Source of the DNA: Boseongicola sp. SB0662_bin_57
GTDB taxonomy: Bacteria > Pseudomonadota > Alphaproteobacteria > Rhodobacterales > Rhodobacteraceae
Length of the DNA stretch: 11,383 nt
Direction of reading: 5' to 3'
NCBI GenBank assembly: GCA_009839535.1
Contig: VXPN01000525.1
Coordinates: 1-11,383, forward strand
Position 1 is the stretch's first letter. Every line of letters begins with the position of its first letter. The position numbers and the translations under genes were made by a program. This document shows, in pieces, positions 1 to 7,018 of this stretch. The notes below the pieces were generated by a model. It searched no databases, was not told the DNA's origin, and saw nothing but the letters and a program-made list of their open reading frames with translations.

Positions 1-55
1 GAGCGCTTGATTGTGGATCAAGAGGTCCCCCGTTCGAGCCGGGGAGGCGGTACCA
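1..55 (+). tRNA. tRNA-His (GTG), 5' part cut off by window edge
   Basis: Only the 3' two-thirds is present. The anticodon stem is 6-10 paired with 18-22, closing the loop TTGTGGA (11-17), so the anticodon GTG is at 13-15. The T-arm stem is 28-32 paired with 40-44 around the TTCGAGC loop. The acceptor 3' strand is 45-51, the discriminator is A52 and CCA is encoded at 53-55. Most bacterial tRNA-His have C73 facing an extra G-1; here position 72 is T and position 73 is A, the derived type known from a subgroup of Alphaproteobacteria. The D-arm and 5' acceptor strand lie outside the window, so the absence of G-1 cannot be seen. Confidence 0.9.
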
Positions 56-157
56 CATCACTTGGCCAAATTTGCTGCATGGGGCACTTGAAATGGCCGC
101 GCATGTCAGGTGTCGGCGAGCCCTTCCCGATCGATCAGGGACCAAAGGCAAACAACC

Positions 158-181
158 GTGAAGGCACTGTTGCCCGTTCAC
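158..181 (-). terminator. Probable terminator of the DUF6476-like gene
   Basis: An inverted repeat begins four bases after the TAG stop of the minus-strand small membrane gene. On the minus strand GTGAA pairs with TTCAC and GGC with GCC around a six-base loop, with a two-base bulge. It is followed by GGTTGTTTGCCTTT, a moderately T-rich tail. This fits an intrinsic terminator, although the tail is not a clean T run. Confidence 0.45.
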
Positions 182-184
182 CCG

Positions 185-484
185 CTAATCCGACGAAATC
201 ACGACACGCTGACGAAGATTCCCGGTCACCCGGCTGTAGATCAGGATCTCGTCGGCATCAGTGACAACCGCGAACCAGTCGTCGCCGCGCGTGAACGCCG
301 TGGCCCGGACCCCCTCGGGCAGCACGACCTCGTCCGGAAGCTCGGTACGCGCCATCTCGCCAAAGCGCATGACAAAGAGCGCGACGATTGCTAGAAACCC
401 GAGGACCATGGTGACAGTCAGGATCGTCACCAGCGCCTTCAGGTATTTCAGCGTCCTCGTGTCCAGAGCCTGCCCGTCTCCCAT
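185..484 (-). CDS. Small single-span membrane protein, DUF6476-like
   Basis: The product is 99 aa from the ATG at 484, with one strong transmembrane helix at about residues 16-39 (LKALVTILTVTMVLGFLAIV and following). A soluble C-terminal half of about 55 residues is predicted outside the membrane. Size, layout and position next to an RluD-type synthase and rpoH match the DUF6476 family of Rhodobacteraceae-type bacteria, whose function is unknown. A longer start at GTG/ATG-type position 508 would add eight residues (MVTRTLRD). I prefer 484 because the shorter form keeps only a brief polar lead before the helix and has an AAGGA-like element upstream. Its start codon overlaps the divergent pseudouridine synthase start. 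The family call is from memory of the family layout, not a search. Confidence 0.75.
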   Translation of the reverse strand: MGDGQALDTRTLKYLKALVTILTVTMVLGFLAIVALFVMRFGEMARTELPDEVVLPEGVRATAFTRGDDWFAVVTDADEILIYSRVTGNLRQRVVISSD

Positions 485-1493
485 GTCCCGCAAAGTCCTT
501 GTCACCATCGGTCATGATCCACCGTCCCGTCTTGATAAGGCGCTTGCTCGCGATGTGCCAGCGGAGGCGCACCTGTCGCGCTCCCGGCTGGCGAGGCTCC
601 TGGCCGAGGGCGCCGTCAGCCGCGACGGAACCGTTGTCCGCGATCTCAAGGGCCGCGCCGTCCAAGGAGAAATCTACGAGGTCACGGTCAAGGAAGCCGC
701 CGACACGCACATGCAGCCCGAGGACATTCCCCTTGCGGTGGTCTACGAAGACCCCGACGTCGCCGTCATCGACAAGCCCGCAGGAATGGTGGTCCACCCC
801 GCCCCCGGGACACCGTCAGGCACGTTGGTAAACGCGCTCCTGCATCATTTCGGGGACGACCTCTCCGGCGTCGGCGGAGAACGACGCCCCGGAATCGTCC
901 ATCGAATCGACAAGGACACGTCCGGGATGCTTGTCGTCGCCAAGTCCGACGCAGCACATCACGGACTCGCGGCCCAGTTTGCCGGGCACTCCGTTGAACG
1001 CACCTACCTGGCGCTTTGCCACGGCGCACCGGATCCTGGCAGTCCGCGGCTGCGCGGAATCGAGGGCGTCAGCTTCGGGACAGGCGGCACCGTAAGGCTA
1101 GACACGCGAATCGGGCGCCACGGGACCGACCGCAAGAAACAGGCCGTGCTCCGGCATGGCGGCCGACAGGCTGTAACCCGCATTCAGGTGATTGAAACAT
1201 TCGGTGATCACGCAGCCCTGGTTCGTTGCCGGCTGGAAACCGGCCGCACGCACCAGATTCGAGTCCACATGGCCCATATTGGACACGCCCTGATCGGCGA
1301 CCCGGACTATGGCAGGCGCCGTCGGCTGTCAGAGGCCGTGCCGGGCGCCGCAACTGCCAACTCCTTCGCCCGTCAGGCGCTTCATGCCGCGACCTTGGGG
1401 TTCGTGCACCCTGTTTCGAAACAATTCATGCGCTTTGACAGCCCGCTTCCCGGCGACATCGCGCAAGTGCTTGACGCGCTGCGCAAAACCTGA
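483..1493 (+). CDS. rluD: RluA-family 23S rRNA pseudouridine synthase (RluD type)
   Basis: This 336-aa enzyme isomerises specific uridines of 23S rRNA to pseudouridine in the cytoplasm. An S4-like RNA-binding domain occupies about residues 14-60 (SRLDKAL...LSRSRLARLLAEG...). The catalytic domain follows, with the family signature HRIDKDTSG at 140-148; Asp143 is the nucleophile. The second conserved block GRTHQIRVHMAHIGHALIGD spans 254-273. Having an S4 domain places it with RluC/RluD rather than the short RluA; RluD (helix 69 U1911/1915/1917 in E. coli) is my best guess, but RluC specificity cannot be excluded. An upstream in-frame extension to 261 is open but lies antisense to the DUF6476-like gene and carries no family sequence, so the start at 483 (MSRKVLVTIG) was chosen. 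No strong Shine-Dalgarno precedes it. Confidence 0.9.
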   Translation: MSRKVLVTIGHDPPSRLDKALARDVPAEAHLSRSRLARLLAEGAVSRDGTVVRDLKGRAVQGEIYEVTVKEAADTHMQPEDIPLAVVYEDPDVAVIDKPAGMVVHPAPGTPSGTLVNALLHHFGDDLSGVGGERRPGIVHRIDKDTSGMLVVAKSDAAHHGLAAQFAGHSVERTYLALCHGAPDPGSPRLRGIEGVSFGTGGTVRLDTRIGRHGTDRKKQAVLRHGGRQAVTRIQVIETFGDHAALVRCRLETGRTHQIRVHMAHIGHALIGDPDYGRRRRLSEAVPGAATANSFARQALHAATLGFVHPVSKQFMRFDSPLPGDIAQVLDALRKT

Positions 1494-1500
1494 CTATTGT
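1471..1500 (+). promoter_or_regulatory. Candidate sigma70-type promoter (P1) for rpoH
   Basis: TTGACG at 1471-1476 is followed by TATTGT at 1495-1500 with an 18-bp spacer (or CTATTG with 17 bp). The -35 lies inside the last codons of the pseudouridine synthase gene. Transcripts would start near 1507 and carry a leader of about 290 nt before rpoH. Caulobacter rpoH is known to have a housekeeping plus a heat-shock promoter, which this arrangement resembles. Confidence 0.4.
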
Positions 1501-1799
1501 CTTCATCCCCGAACGGCGGCGCAAACCTGCAGAGCGAGCCAAGTCGCTCAATCGCCCCAAGGCAATGCCGCACGGAAACAGGAGTTCATGTTCAAGATGA
1601 CGTGCTTCGCAACACGCAATGCACAAGACACGCACGAATCCGTGAGCGCACGGAGCTGTGAGTGGCGACAAACGCCGGCTTCGTCCATTCTTTCTTTGCG
1701 GCATTGCAGAAAAGGGACTCCACCCGGGCCTTGAATTGAATGATGCGATTGACCATATGTTAAACGTCGCAACATTGCGCGGACAAGGGACAGCGAAAC
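1494..1799 (+). other. Intergenic region upstream of rpoH
   Basis: This 306-bp gap lies between the pseudouridine synthase stop and the rpoH start. It holds most of a sigma70-like element at its left end and a sigma32-like element near its right end, and the rpoH ribosome binding site AAGGGA at 1785-1790 with nine bases to the ATG. A short open frame at 1588-1734 follows an AGGAG but with only three bases of spacing, so I do not call it a gene. No clear terminator for the upstream gene is visible. Confidence 0.6.
1730..1758 (+). promoter_or_regulatory. Candidate sigma-32 (heat-shock) promoter (P2) for rpoH
   Basis: CTTGAA at 1730-1735, preceded by GGGC, is followed after 15 bp by GACCATAT at 1751-1758. 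The sigma-32 consensus is CTTGAA, 13-17 bp, CCCCATNT, so the -35 core is exact and the -10 matches six of eight positions. Positive autoregulation of rpoH through such a promoter is known in Caulobacter. The same stretch could be read as a weak sigma70 site (TTGAAT with TATGTT at 19 bp), so the sigma factor is an inference. Confidence 0.5.
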
Positions 1800-2696
1800 A
1801 TGGCAAATTACTCGAATCTTCCAGCACCAACCCCAGAGGGCGGGCTCAACCGCTATCTGCAGGAGATCCGGAAGTTTCCCATGCTGGAGCAGGAAGAGGA
1901 ATACATGCTCGCGAAGCGGTGGGTCGAAGACCAGGACACCGAAGCCGCCCACGCGCTCGTGACCTCCCATCTTCGGCTCGCGGCAAAGATTGCAATGGGC
2001 TATCGCGGCTATGGCCTGCCCCAGGCTGAAGTGATTTCCGAGGCCAACGTGGGCCTGATGCAGGCCGTGAAGCGGTTCGACCCCGAGAAGGGCTTTCGCC
2101 TCGCCACCTATGCCATGTGGTGGATCCGCGCGTCGATCCAGGAGTACATTCTCCGGTCCTGGAGCCTCGTGAAGCTCGGCACAACCAGTGCGCAGAAGAA
2201 GCTCTTCTTCAACCTCCGCAAGGCCAAGGCGCGAATCGGCGCCTTGGAGGACGGGGACCTGAGACCTGAACACGTGGCTCGTATCGCGCACGACCTCAAC
2301 GTCACCAAGGAAGAGGTCATCTCGATGAACCGGCGCCTGTCCGGAGGCGATGCATCTCTCAACGCCACGATTTCGGCGGACGGTGAAGGCTCGGCCGAAT
2401 GGCAGGACTGGCTGGAAGACGAGACGGCAGACCAGGCCGGCGACTACGCCGAACATGACGAACTGGAGATCCGTCGCGAGTTGATGGCCGAAGCCATGGC
2501 CGTGCTGAACGAGCGTGAGCAGGATATCCTGACGCAGCGGCGCCTGATGGACGCGCCGGCAACGCTGGATGAGCTCTCCCGCCAGTACAAGGTGAGCCGC
2601 GAACGCATCCGTCAGATCGAGGTTCGCGCATTCGAAAAGCTCCAGACCAGGATGCAAGAGCTTGCGCGCGAGAAAGGCATTCTGGAAGACGCCTGA
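1800..2696 (+). CDS. rpoH: RNA polymerase heat-shock sigma factor RpoH (sigma-32)
   Basis: This 298-aa sigma factor directs RNA polymerase to heat-shock promoters controlling chaperones and proteases. Region 1.2 is near residues 14-45. Region 2 (about 50-120) contains the core-binding and -10 recognition helices, including FRLATYAMWWIRASIQEYIL at 99-118. The RpoH box QKKLFFNLR at 132-140 distinguishes sigma-32 from other group-3-like sigmas. Region 4 at about 236-283 has the helix-turn-helix TLDELSRQYKVSRERIRQIE that reads the -35. Length is normal for alphaproteobacterial RpoH. The ATG at 1800 is preceded by AAGGGA nine bases upstream. Alphaproteobacteria often carry two rpoH paralogs, and I cannot tell which one this is. 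Confidence 0.97.
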   Translation: MANYSNLPAPTPEGGLNRYLQEIRKFPMLEQEEEYMLAKRWVEDQDTEAAHALVTSHLRLAAKIAMGYRGYGLPQAEVISEANVGLMQAVKRFDPEKGFRLATYAMWWIRASIQEYILRSWSLVKLGTTSAQKKLFFNLRKAKARIGALEDGDLRPEHVARIAHDLNVTKEEVISMNRRLSGGDASLNATISADGEGSAEWQDWLEDETADQAGDYAEHDELEIRRELMAEAMAVLNEREQDILTQRRLMDAPATLDELSRQYKVSRERIRQIEVRAFEKLQTRMQELAREKGILEDA

Positions 2697-3015
2697 TCAC
2701 TGCAACTGACTGCGCCACTTCGTGGCGCATTTCCATGTTTCGAGCGACGGCGCATTCCGTCCGCAAAGTGACTCCCTGCACGTCCGAGCGTCGCCGCGAG
2801 GTCGAAGCAGGCTGCCGCGCTGCAGCAATCCCGGCGCAACGATGCGAAGCGTTCCGAGGGGGTGAATGAAGTTCCGCAAAGCCGGATCGTCGCGCAGGAC
2901 CTCCGGACCGAAAGACAGCGAGCGAACCGGACAAACCCCGCCTTCGCCTTCGAAATCCCGGAACAGGGGGCGATGCCGCCCTGCGGCAGAACCGACGTCA
3001 CGCGGCACTCGCGCC
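2697..3015. other. Intergenic region between convergent rpoH and ybdK
   Basis: This 319-bp stretch separates two convergent genes and holds the rpoH hairpin. A weak 5-bp stem at 2974-2988 (TGCCG/CGGCA) could serve the minus-strand ybdK but lacks a T run. A minus-strand frame stays open across the whole interval, with coding-like GC at third positions between about 2770 and 2975 (for example the segment FRDFEGEGG...RDDPALRNF). It has no start codon of its own outside ybdK and matches no family I recognise. It is either a gene remnant or chance openness in GC-rich DNA. Confidence 0.5.
2711..2729 (+). terminator. Hairpin downstream of rpoH, probable terminator
   Basis: TGCGCCAC (2711-2718) and GTGGCGCA (2722-2729) form a perfect 8-bp stem with a TTC triloop, 14 bases after the rpoH stop. 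The following TTTCCATGTTT is T-rich but interrupted, so termination efficiency is uncertain. Confidence 0.6.
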
Positions 3016-4143
3016 TCAGAGATCGGCGTGGAACTCCTCGACAAGCGACGCCAGGACGGCTCTCATGGCCCCGCTTTCGCCGCCATTTCCTTCAAGCTCG
3101 GCCTGATGGACGCGACGTTGCCGGTCCGCGCCATTGCCCGCGGCGAGAATGTTGCGCGCGGCATCGACTTCAGCCCGGCATTCCAGCGCGTCGGCATCTT
3201 CTGCCACCATCTCGATCAGCTCTTCCAGCAGGTCCGCAAACGGCACCAGCTCCCTGCGGCCAAAGTCCATCAGCCCTTCGCCCATGCCGTAGCGTTGCGC
3301 ACGCCAGCGGTTCTCGCCAACAAGGAAATGATCATAGATGCGCCAGCGCTGGTTCATCAGCTTGAGACGCCACAGCATCCGCATCAGGCACTGGGTCATC
3401 GCCGCGATGGTCAACGCGTGTTCCAGCCTGGGACACATGTCACAGATCCGCGATTCCAGCGTCGGAAACCTGTGCGACGGACGAAGGTCCCACCAGATCT
3501 TGGTCGCGTCCTCTATTGCGCCAGTCTTGACAATTGCTTCCACCGCGCGCTCGTAGCTCGAGAAGCTCTCGAGCCGGGGCGGCAGGCCCGTGCGCGGCAG
3601 GTTGTCGAAGACCGTCAGGCGGTAGCTGGACAGTCCCGTGTCCTCGCCCTGCCAAAAGGGCGACGAGCATGACATGGCCAGAAGGTGCGGCAGGAAGTAG
3701 CCTGCCTGGTTCATCAGGTCGATGCGCGTTTCGTTATCCTCGATGCCGACGTGAACATGGCAACCCGAAATGAGCATTCTTCGTGCAACGCCCGCCAGAT
3801 CGATCTCAAGCGCATTGTAGCGGTCCTTGTCCGTGTGATGCTGATCCTTCCAGGACGCGGTCGGGTGGCACGACACCGCGATCGGGGTCAGCCCGTAACG
3901 GCCGGCAATCTCCGCTACTGTCGTGCGCAGGCGCTTCAGGTCCTCGCGGGCCTCGCCGATGTTCCTGCAGACCTGCGTGCCGACCTCGATCTGGCAGCGC
4001 AGGAACTCCGGGGCGACCTGCTTGCCAAGGGTCGAAGAGCACTCCTCCATGAGGACGTCCGGCGCCTCTGCCAGTTCGAGTGAATCGCTGTCAATAAGGA
4101 GGAATTCCTCCTCGATCCCAAGTGTGAAGCTCGGCTCGGACAT
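3016..4143 (-). CDS. YbdK-type carboxylate-amine ligase (GCS2 family)
   Basis: This 375-aa cytoplasmic ATP-dependent ligase belongs to the glutamate-cysteine ligase family 2 (YbdK). Such enzymes join a carboxylate, typically glutamate, to an amine through an acyl phosphate; E. coli YbdK has weak glutamate-cysteine ligase activity and its physiological substrate is unclear. The metal/ATP-binding N-terminal motif GIEEEF is at 9-14, CHVHVGIE at 128-135, SPFWQGEDTGLSSYR at 161-175 and the block WWDLRPSHRFPTLESRICD at 217-235. Length matches the family. The ATG at 4143 follows GAGGGGGGTGAAG on the minus strand. It lies 147 bp downstream of petC, with a strong hairpin between them, so it is probably a separate transcription unit. 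Whether it makes gamma-glutamylcysteine in this organism cannot be told. Confidence 0.92.
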   Translation of the reverse strand: MSEPSFTLGIEEEFLLIDSDSLELAEAPDVLMEECSSTLGKQVAPEFLRCQIEVGTQVCRNIGEAREDLKRLRTTVAEIAGRYGLTPIAVSCHPTASWKDQHHTDKDRYNALEIDLAGVARRMLISGCHVHVGIEDNETRIDLMNQAGYFLPHLLAMSCSSPFWQGEDTGLSSYRLTVFDNLPRTGLPPRLESFSSYERAVEAIVKTGAIEDATKIWWDLRPSHRFPTLESRICDMCPRLEHALTIAAMTQCLMRMLWRLKLMNQRWRIYDHFLVGENRWRAQRYGMGEGLMDFGRRELVPFADLLEELIEMVAEDADALECRAEVDAARNILAAGNGADRQRRVHQAELEGNGGESGAMRAVLASLVEEFHADL

Positions 4144-4246
4144 GTCTCTTCACCCCCCTCGTCTTGCAAGAACGGCAGAATCGAAGCCCACGCGACCGCT
4201 CCTTGTCCGGCCGATCCGGGCTTGGCGGCATCGGACGGAACGGAAC

Positions 4247-4268
4247 CGCCGCCCGCTTGGGGGCGGCG
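4247..4268 (-). terminator. GC-rich hairpin after petC, probable operon terminator
   Basis: CGCCGCCC (4247-4254) and GGGCGGCG (4261-4268) form a perfect 8-bp stem with a 6-base loop, starting 22 bases past the petC stop on the minus strand. The sequence after it on the minus strand, GTTCCGTTCCG, has few T's, so this may be an mRNA-stabilising hairpin or a weak or Rho-assisted terminator. Confidence 0.5.
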
Positions 4269-4290
4269 TATCAAATTCTCGTCAGTGCAA

Positions 4291-5100
4291 TCAAGCGTCG
4301 TCCGTGCCGCGACGCTTGATGGGCGACCAGAGACGCTTGTTCGAAAGATACAGCAGCACGCTCAGGATGATCAGGAAGAGCACGGCAACGAACCCGTCCT
4401 CCTTCCGCGAATTCAGCTTCGGCTCCGCCGTCCACATCAGGAACGCCGCAACGTCCTGCGACATCGCCCGCACGTCATTCGGTGAATCGTCGTCGAACTC
4501 GACCAGGCCGTCCTCGAGCGGCGGCGCCATCGAGATCCAGCCACCCGAGAAAGCCGTGTTCTCGTAGAAGACCGTCCCGGCCTCCTCCTTCTCCTTGCCG
4601 GTGTAGCCGGCGAGAAGCGAAGCGATGTATTCGGGCCCGCCCATGCCCCTGAAGAACTGGCTGATGCCGAGGCCGTACGGCCCGTGGAAGCCCGCGCGCG
4701 CCTTCGCCATCAGGCTGAGATCAGGTGCGTTCTCATCTCCGGAGCCGGGGAAATGATCCTGGGGCTTTGCCGTGCGGAAATCGTCCAGCTCCTCGTCAAA
4801 TACCTCCCAGAACGCCGCGTAGGCGCGAACCTGCTCCTCGGGAAGATGCGGCCCTCCGTCATCGCCAAGCGTGCGGAGCGGCACGTATTGCAGGCCATGG
4901 CATGCTGAACAGACCTCGGTGTAGACCTTCAGCCCTCGCTGAAGCTGCATCTGGTCATAGGTGCCAAACGGGCCCTCGAACGAAAACTCGAAGTCCTCCA
5001 CATGGCCTGCCCCTCCTGCAGCGACGGCAGGGGCGGCGAGCCCGAGGGCGGCAATCGCGGAAAGCGTGAACTTGCCGATCATGTGCGTCAGTCCTTTCAT
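4291..5100 (-). CDS. petC: Ubiquinol-cytochrome c reductase, cytochrome c1 subunit
   Basis: This 269-aa cytochrome c1 of the bc1 complex (complex III) passes electrons from the Rieske cluster to soluble or membrane cytochrome c on the periplasmic side. A signal peptide with hydrophobic core at about 10-24 ends near PAVAA (25-28). The covalent haem motif is C64-S-A-C67-H68, with His68 as one axial ligand. Met191 in ISMAPPL is the expected sixth ligand. A C-terminal anchor helix spans 237-253, followed by NKRLWSP. The start at 5100 overlaps the petB stop as ATGA, suggesting translational coupling. A second in-frame ATG at 5082 (MIGKFTLS) has AAAGGA nine bases upstream and would give a more usual signal peptide, so the true start is open. 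Confidence 0.96.
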   Translation of the reverse strand: MKGLTHMIGKFTLSAIAALGLAAPAVAAGGAGHVEDFEFSFEGPFGTYDQMQLQRGLKVYTEVCSACHGLQYVPLRTLGDDGGPHLPEEQVRAYAAFWEVFDEELDDFRTAKPQDHFPGSGDENAPDLSLMAKARAGFHGPYGLGISQFFRGMGGPEYIASLLAGYTGKEKEEAGTVFYENTAFSGGWISMAPPLEDGLVEFDDDSPNDVRAMSQDVAAFLMWTAEPKLNSRKEDGFVAVLFLIILSVLLYLSNKRLWSPIKRRGTDDA

Positions 5101-6437
5101 TCCGCAGCAACGCTCTTTGCCGATGCGCCACCATCGGGAGGATAGTGATCATCGAAGTCCTTCTCGATCGTGTCCGGCGTGGGCAGCGGCTTCTCGATCA
5201 CGCCAAGCAGGGGCAGGATGATCAGGAAGTAGAAGAACCAGTACGCCGAGGCGATCAGGGCAAACGTGGCGTAGGGCTCCTCGGCCGGCTGGGCCCCAAG
5301 CCACATCAGCACGAAGAAGTCGATGACCAGCAGCCAGAACCACCACTTGAACATGGGGCGATAGCGGCCCGAACGCACGCTGGACGTGTCGAGCCAGGGG
5401 GCCAGCGCCATGACCGCGATGGAGCCGAACATCGCCAGCACGCCAAAGAACTTGGCGTCGATGATGCCGCCTGTCAGGAAACTCGCAAGCTGGACGACCC
5501 ACACCTCGCCGGTGAAGGCGCGGAGGATTGCGTAGAACGGCAGGAAGTACCATTCAGGCACGATATGGGCCGGCGTGACCAGCGGGTTCGCCTCGATGTA
5601 GTTGTCCGGATGCCCGAGATAGTTGGGCATGAAGCCCAGAACCGCGAAGAACACCGCCAGAATGACCGCAAGGGCAAACAGGTCCTTGACGATGTAGTAC
5701 GGCCAGAAGGAAACCGTGTCCTTCCTGGCCTCTTCACGAGAGCCCCTGCGCACTTCCACCCCCGTCGGGTTGCTGTTGCCGGTGGTGTGGAAGGCCCAGA
5801 TATGCACCACAACCAGCCCGGCAATGATGAAAGGCAGGAGGTAATGCAGCGAGAAGAACCGGTTGAGCGTCGCGTTTTCGACGGCGGGGCCTCCGAGCAG
5901 CCAGGTCTGGATCGGCTCGCCAATGAACGGGATCGCGCCGAACAGGCCGGTGATCACCGTTGCGCCCCAGAAGCTCATCTGGCCCCAAGGCAGGACGTAG
6001 CCCATGAATGCGGTGCCCATCATCAGCACGAAGATCAGGATGCCGATGATCCAGGTGACCTCTCGCGGCTCCTTGTAGGACCCGTAATAGAGCCCTCGGA
6101 AGATGTGGGCATATACCGCAATGAAGAACAGCGCCGCGCCGTTCATGTGCGCGTAGCGGATCATGTGGCCTGCATTCACGTTCCGCATGATGTGCTCGAT
6201 CGAGGCAAAGGCCATGTCGACATGCGGCGTGTAATGCATCGCCAGGACGATGCCGGTGACGATCTGCAATCCGAGGCAGAACGACAGCACAATGCCCCAT
6301 ATCCACATCCAGTTCAGGTTCTTCGGTGTCGGAATCATCAACGTGTCATACACGAGGCTGAGAACCGGAAGACGGCGATGCAGCCAGGACTCTGCCCGGG
6401 TGCTCGGTTCGTAGCTATCGTGGGGAATGCCAGCCAT
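5097..6437 (-). CDS. petB: Ubiquinol-cytochrome c reductase, cytochrome b subunit
   Basis: This 446-aa integral membrane cytochrome b of complex III carries haems bL and bH and the Qo and Qi quinol sites. The bis-histidine haem ligands are His97/His111 in helix B and His198/His212 in helix D, with the 13-residue spacing and numbering of Rhodobacter cytochrome b. The Qo-site PEWY motif is at 294-297. About eight transmembrane helices can be seen. It is the full-length bacterial/mitochondrial type, not the split b6/subunit IV type. The ATG at 6437 has AAGGAG seven bases upstream, overlapping the petA TAA stop, so translation is probably coupled to petA. The stop overlaps the petC start. The opposite strand is also open over much of this gene, a GC-rich shadow. 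Confidence 0.98.
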   Translation of the reverse strand: MAGIPHDSYEPSTRAESWLHRRLPVLSLVYDTLMIPTPKNLNWMWIWGIVLSFCLGLQIVTGIVLAMHYTPHVDMAFASIEHIMRNVNAGHMIRYAHMNGAALFFIAVYAHIFRGLYYGSYKEPREVTWIIGILIFVLMMGTAFMGYVLPWGQMSFWGATVITGLFGAIPFIGEPIQTWLLGGPAVENATLNRFFSLHYLLPFIIAGLVVVHIWAFHTTGNSNPTGVEVRRGSREEARKDTVSFWPYYIVKDLFALAVILAVFFAVLGFMPNYLGHPDNYIEANPLVTPAHIVPEWYFLPFYAILRAFTGEVWVVQLASFLTGGIIDAKFFGVLAMFGSIAVMALAPWLDTSSVRSGRYRPMFKWWFWLLVIDFFVLMWLGAQPAEEPYATFALIASAYWFFYFLIILPLLGVIEKPLPTPDTIEKDFDDHYPPDGGASAKSVAAE

Positions 6438-6448
6438 CTAACTGCTCC

Positions 6449-7012
6449 TTATCCGAGAACAAGCATGCCGTCGCCCTCGAACCGGGCAGGCGGGACAGGA
6501 AGGTTCTCCGGCGCAGGCCCCTTCCGGATGCGGCCGGCCGTGTCGTAGTGCGACCCGTGGCAGGGGCAGAACCAGCCGCCGAACTCACCCGCGTCGCCGA
6601 TGGGAACGCAGCCCAGGTGCGTGCAAACGCCCATCTGGACCAGCCACTCGCCGCTTTCGTCCATGGCACGGTTGGCGTCGGTCGCCTCGGCGCCGTCAAT
6701 GACGTTCGCGTTCCTCGCCACGGGATCCGGCAGGGCAGCGACATCGACGTCCCTGGCGGCCGCGATCTCCTCGGCCGTCCTGCGTCGGATGATGACCGGC
6801 CGGCCAAGCCATTTCACTGTGAGCTGCGTGCCCGGCTCGATTCCCGACACGTCGACCCGGATCGAGGACAGGGCCTGAACATCCGCCGAAGGATTCATCT
6901 GGTCCGCAAGCGGCCAGACAGCTGCACCGGCCGCAACGACTCCGGCACCTCCCGTCGCGTAATATAGGAAATCCCGGCGCGTGCCTTCGTGGCTTTCTTC
7001 TGCGTGCGACAC
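6449..7012 (-). CDS. petA: Ubiquinol-cytochrome c reductase, Rieske iron-sulfur subunit
   Basis: This 187-aa Rieske protein of complex III carries the 2Fe-2S cluster that takes the first electron from ubiquinol at the Qo site. A twin-arginine signal TRRDFL at 11-16 precedes an uncleaved membrane anchor of about residues 19-34. The cluster motifs are C130-T-H132-L-G-C135 and C149-P-C151-H152-G-S-H-Y; Cys130, His132, Cys149 and His152 are the ligands, and Cys135/Cys151 form the stabilising disulfide. The start is GTG at 7012, supported by AGGAG at 7019-7023 with six bases of spacing. It is the first gene of petABC; a 267-bp region without a clear promoter match lies between it and mtaB. Confidence 0.97.
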   Translation of the reverse strand: MSHAEESHEGTRRDFLYYATGGAGVVAAGAAVWPLADQMNPSADVQALSSIRVDVSGIEPGTQLTVKWLGRPVIIRRRTAEEIAAARDVDVAALPDPVARNANVIDGAEATDANRAMDESGEWLVQMGVCTHLGCVPIGDAGEFGGWFCPCHGSHYDTAGRIRKGPAPENLPVPPARFEGDGMLVLG

Positions 7013-7018
7013 AAACGT

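Noticed and set aside
261..482. N-terminal extension of the pseudouridine synthase
   Set aside because: The added 74 residues are antisense to the DUF6476-like gene and do not resemble an S4 domain; family proteins begin near MSRKVLVTIG.
1588..1734. 48-codon leader ORF before rpoH
   Set aside because: AGGAG is only three bases from the ATG, the peptide has no recognisable feature, and its end overlaps the candidate heat-shock promoter.
2862..3672. Plus-strand frames opposite ybdK
   Set aside because: They are antisense to a well-supported ligase with conserved motifs and have shadow-type composition.
5145..6548. 467-codon plus-strand frame opposite petB
   Set aside because: It mirrors conserved cytochrome b codons; the product is low-complexity, rich in His/Asp/Gln/Arg, with no family features.
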